From NCBI GenBank assembly GCA_964470455.1, contig CAYYCX010000003.1, positions 1 through 64,000 on the forward strand: 64,000 nucleotides of DNA, given 5' to 3'. The position numbers and the translations under genes were made by a program. This stretch comes from JAWXBM01 sp964470455. GTDB taxonomy: Bacteria > Pseudomonadota > Gammaproteobacteria > Xanthomonadales > SZUA-36. Position 1 is the stretch's first letter. Each line of letters starts with the position of its first letter. This document shows, one piece after another, positions 61,587-64,000 of the stretch. The notes below the pieces were generated by a model, which was not told the DNA's origin, searched no databases, and worked only from the letters and a program-made list of their open reading frames with translations.

Positions 61587-61877
61587 TCATCCTTTCTGCA
61601 TGGATTTCTTGAACATGTTGTCAATCTTGGCGTCGGTGGCCTCCGCTGCCGCTTTGGCGTCCATGGCCGCTTTTTCAGCCCGCTCGGCAGCCTGGCGCGC
61701 CGCGGTGGCTTCCTGCATGGCGGAGTCGGCCTTGGCACTGGCGGCATTGGCGCTGGCCGTTGCGCTCTGGACTTCAGAACGGAGTTTTTCAACTTCCGCG
61801 GTGGTTGCGCATCCGCTCAGCATCAAAACAGCTGAAAAAACGAGCAAGATCAACGATCCGTTACGAACTTGTATCAT
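61587..61877 (-). CDS. Lpp/OprI-like alanine-zipper lipoprotein
   Basis: The 96-residue protein has a lipoprotein signal (LMLSGC, Cys 23) and a long Ala-rich coiled coil with heptads typical of Lpp/OprI (TAARQAAERAEKAAMDAK), ending in KKSMQKG. In E. coli, L,D-transpeptidases link the Lpp C-terminal Lys to peptidoglycan; here the penultimate Lys is followed by Gly, so attachment is uncertain. Three L,D-transpeptidase genes surround it. Confidence 0.82.
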   Translation of the reverse strand: MIQVRNGSLILLVFSAVLMLSGCATTAEVEKLRSEVQSATASANAASAKADSAMQEATAARQAAERAEKAAMDAKAAAEATDAKIDNMFKKSMQKG

Positions 61878-62029
61878 GTTGGGCTCCTGATTGGCAAAGG
61901 CAACCGGAATGTGCGGTCAGTAACCGGGTTGCCATCACTCAGCGTAAATGACCGCATCCTTTCAGGTTACCACGTAAATTCCGCAAAGTTGATGCGTCAG
62001 GTCAACTATTCGGCGTTCCTATTGAGCGT

Positions 62030-62605
62030 TCAGCGCACTTCTACCCGCGTTCCCGGCTTGATCCAGCGGGCCAGTTCGTCGACCTGCTCATTGGTGAGCG
62101 CAATGCATCCCTCCGTCCAATTGAAATCCTCGTGGATGTTAGGGTCGCCGGAGCCGATACCGTGAATTCCGATGTAACCGCCCAACGGTGTGTCGGCCGG
62201 CGGCTCGCGCCCTCGAAGATGGGCCAGGTTGATGGCCTGCCATTGCTCCGACGAGATGGCCCTGGCCTTCAAAGCCGCAGTTGCCTGGTCCATGGTGGGA
62301 TAATCAAAGCCGAAATACAGGTGATAGCCGCTGTCGGTGTTGATGCGGCGGATACGATAGCTGCCCAGTGGTGTTGTCTGGTCGCCAAGCCGCCTGGCGC
62401 GGCTCACGCCGTTGCGGCCGATGGCTATGCCTTCAAATGTGTGGGAAACCGTCTGGCCATCCATGACGTGAAGCGACAGCGTCGAGGTATCGACGTCCAG
62501 CCAGACTTCACCGGCTGATGCGCCGGGCGACAGCAGAAAATAACAGGCCAGCAGCGCAGTCAATCGCCGGAAGCCGGCCCAGCCGGATGAGGCCATGTGA
62601 TTCAC
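62030..62605 (-). CDS. Short exported L,D-transpeptidase (YkuD domain)
   Basis: The 191-residue protein has a signal peptide (about 1-31) and a YkuD domain with YIGIHGIGSGD (His about 148) and the catalytic NWTEGCIALTN (Cys about 167). Arg after the Cys-Ile is replaced by Ala, as in the YafK-like subgroup. GTG 62605 or ATG 62596 may be used. It lies between the Lpp-like gene and the YcbB-type gene, all on the minus strand. Confidence 0.86.
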   Translation of the reverse strand: MNHMASSGWAGFRRLTALLACYFLLSPGASAGEVWLDVDTSTLSLHVMDGQTVSHTFEGIAIGRNGVSRARRLGDQTTPLGSYRIRRINTDSGYHLYFGFDYPTMDQATAALKARAISSEQWQAINLAHLRGREPPADTPLGGYIGIHGIGSGDPNIHEDFNWTEGCIALTNEQVDELARWIKPGTRVEVR

Positions 62606-62676
62606 TGTCCGGATTCGGCCGATGGCACTTTCCTGCCAATACGTTTCTATGGTTCCTCCCTACTGCGCCAGCGACT

Positions 62677-64000
62677 TCATGGCGAAGTCATTGGCAAAGT
62701 CACCGGCGCGTCGAGTAATTCCAGTACGGCCGGGTCGCGCTGGTAAACATCCGGATAGAACTGGGCCTGGCCGGTTTCATCCAGGGCGGCGGTAAGATAG
62801 AGAATCATCACCGGCAGGGGCTTCTCCAGAATCACCCGCCGGGTCTGGCCACGACGAAGTATTTCCTCGAGTTCGGCCACAGTGAAATTCTGCCGCTTCT
62901 GCAGCACCAGTTCCACCAGCCGGAACGGATTCTGCACCCGTATGCAGCCTGAACTGAAACTTCGCGCTGATTGCTCGAACAGCGCCTGGTTCGGTGTGTC
63001 ATGCATGTAAACCGAATAGGGGTTTGGAAAAATGAATTTCACCCGCCCAAGCGCATTGTTGGGGCCGGGTTCCTGCCGCAGGGTGAACGAAAATGTCTTG
63101 CCGGTGTGTTGCCAGTCAACCGTTGAAGGATCGACGCGCTTGCCACGGCGGTCGACGACCGAGATATTCCGCTCCGCCAGGTAATCGGGATTCTTGCGAA
63201 TGGCTGGAAGTGTGTCTTCGCGCAGAATGGTCGGCGGAATCGTCCAGTCCGGGTTGAACTCCACGTAAGTCATCAGGCTGCGGAAAACGGGTGTGCGGCG
63301 ATAGGGTGTGCCCACGATCACCTTCGTGGTCCATTCGATCTCCTGGCCTTTCACATAGGCCAGCCGGAAGCCGGCGATGTTGACGGCGATGAATTCGTTG
63401 TCGGCATTGTGATCCAGCCAGCGCAAGCGCTCGAGCGACAGGCGCAACTGGTTTACCCGGGTTGCCGCGTCCACATTCATTGCCGCCAGGGTTTGTTTGC
63501 CCACCAGGCCGTCCGCCACCAGCCCGTGCCGGGACTGGAATCGCATCACCGCATGCTCCAGTTCTTCGGTAAATGAGTCCTGGGTAGAGTCGAGGGAGGA
63601 TTGCAGTTCACCGGTCATCTGCAGGCGTTTGCGTATCGCAATCACGCGCGGGTCACGATCATTCCTCCGCAGCGTTGGTCCAACCGGAACATGTGGCCAA
63701 CCGCCATGGGCTGCGAATGCACGGTAAACGTCCAGCTGCCGGCGCAGCACCTCGTAGTAGTGCGCCGTGGGTGCCTGGGCATCGATGAACCCGGCCAGGT
63801 CATCCGCCGCAATGGCCTGCCGCAGCAGTTCGTCCGGTGGCAGGTCAGCAGAGTGATCGCGTTCGAAGTTGAATTCCGGGTACAGATCGCCCGGATGCAC
63901 CTTGCCTTCCCGGCGGTGGTGAATGTACAGCAGGATGCCGTCACTCAGCAGCACATCCAGCGCCGCCGCTGCCGCCGGATCCGCCGTTTTGCCGAGCAGC
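62677..64000 (-). CDS. YcbB/LdtD-type L,D-transpeptidase (5' end outside the window)
   Basis: The frame is open through the right edge, so the N-terminus with its signal is missing; about 441 residues are visible. A peptidoglycan-binding domain (RFQSRHGLVADGLVGKQTL) precedes a YkuD domain with MTYVEFNPDWTIPPTIL and the catalytic SSGCIRVQNPF. This layout matches LdtD, which makes 3-3 cross-links and can bypass penicillin-binding proteins. The C-terminal tail carries VILEKPLPVMILYLTAALD, as in this family. Confidence 0.9.
   Translation of the reverse strand, partial: LLGKTADPAAAAALDVLLSDGILLYIHHRREGKVHPGDLYPEFNFERDHSADLPPDELLRQAIAADDLAGFIDAQAPTAHYYEVLRRQLDVYRAFAAHGGWPHVPVGPTLRRNDRDPRVIAIRKRLQMTGELQSSLDSTQDSFTEELEHAVMRFQSRHGLVADGLVGKQTLAAMNVDAATRVNQLRLSLERLRWLDHNADNEFIAVNIAGFRLAYVKGQEIEWTTKVIVGTPYRRTPVFRSLMTYVEFNPDWTIPPTILREDTLPAIRKNPDYLAERNISVVDRRGKRVDPSTVDWQHTGKTFSFTLRQEPGPNNALGRVKFIFPNPYSVYMHDTPNQALFEQSARSFSSGCIRVQNPFRLVELVLQKRQNFTVAELEEILRRGQTRRVILEKPLPVMILYLTAALDETGQAQFYPDVYQRDPAVLELLDAPVTLPMTSP

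Overview
The window is GC-rich (roughly 60 percent by eye), densely coded bacterial DNA. SlyX, the SrkA/YihE kinase, TrxC with its zinc ribbon, an Lpp/OprI-type lipoprotein, LytS- and LysR-type regulators, a TonB-dependent receptor and YcbB-type L,D-transpeptidase all point to a Gammaproteobacterium. Many secreted hydrolases and lipoproteins, beta-helix, FG-GAP and Calx-beta secreted proteins and short GTAGGAGCG-type extragenic palindromes suggest a marine or soil heterotroph near the Xanthomonadales/Chromatiales-like lineages; this placement is inference. A block of exactly 100 N (20197-20296) marks a scaffold join, so the sequence is a draft assembly or MAG.

Layout. 1-626: tail of a gene, then a 570-base non-coding stretch filled with nested palindromes. 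627-9761: LytS-type kinase, formaldehyde-activating Gfa, secreted amidohydrolase, asparagine synthase, beta-lactamase-fold hydrolase, SulP permease, GIY-YIG protein. 9971-12522: an uncharacterised secreted repeat protein translationally coupled to a small lipoprotein. 12658-20196: a catabolic module (TSUP exporter, aspartate dehydrogenase, semialdehyde dehydrogenase, LysR regulator, divergent DapA-family lyase, SLC13 transporter). 20297-29938: EamA exporter, giant beta-helix/Calx-beta protein, photolyase, FG-GAP lipoprotein, DUF4870 protein. 30239-41071: thioredoxin 2, secreted peptidases (DUF885, M13), a phosphodiesterase, an ABC exporter, a Tat-exported aldo/keto reductase. 41231-47328: TetR with operators, cyclophilin, dienelactone hydrolase/VOC/SlyX operon, SrkA, NYN nuclease.

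48375-59176 is the most unusual part: an aldehyde dehydrogenase, an MFS transporter, two paralogues of the NicX (2,5-dihydroxypyridine dioxygenase)/M29-like family, a TonB receptor followed by a TPR-sulfotransferase, and a LysR regulator, arranged as divergent pairs. It reads as an uptake and catabolism locus for an unidentified compound. 59226-60335 carries a cold-shock gene with clear promoter and terminator, a 12-bp tandem repeat and an AT-rich island with a possible orphan gene behind two hairpins.

60580-64000 gathers three L,D-transpeptidases (one LysM-containing, one short YkuD, one YcbB/LdtD type cut by the window end) around an Lpp/OprI-like lipoprotein gene, suggesting a chromosomal module for 3-3 cross-linking and/or tethering of the outer membrane to peptidoglycan. 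Start codons were chosen from Shine-Dalgarno spacing; five non-ATG starts share an exact GGAG-7 nt-start arrangement.
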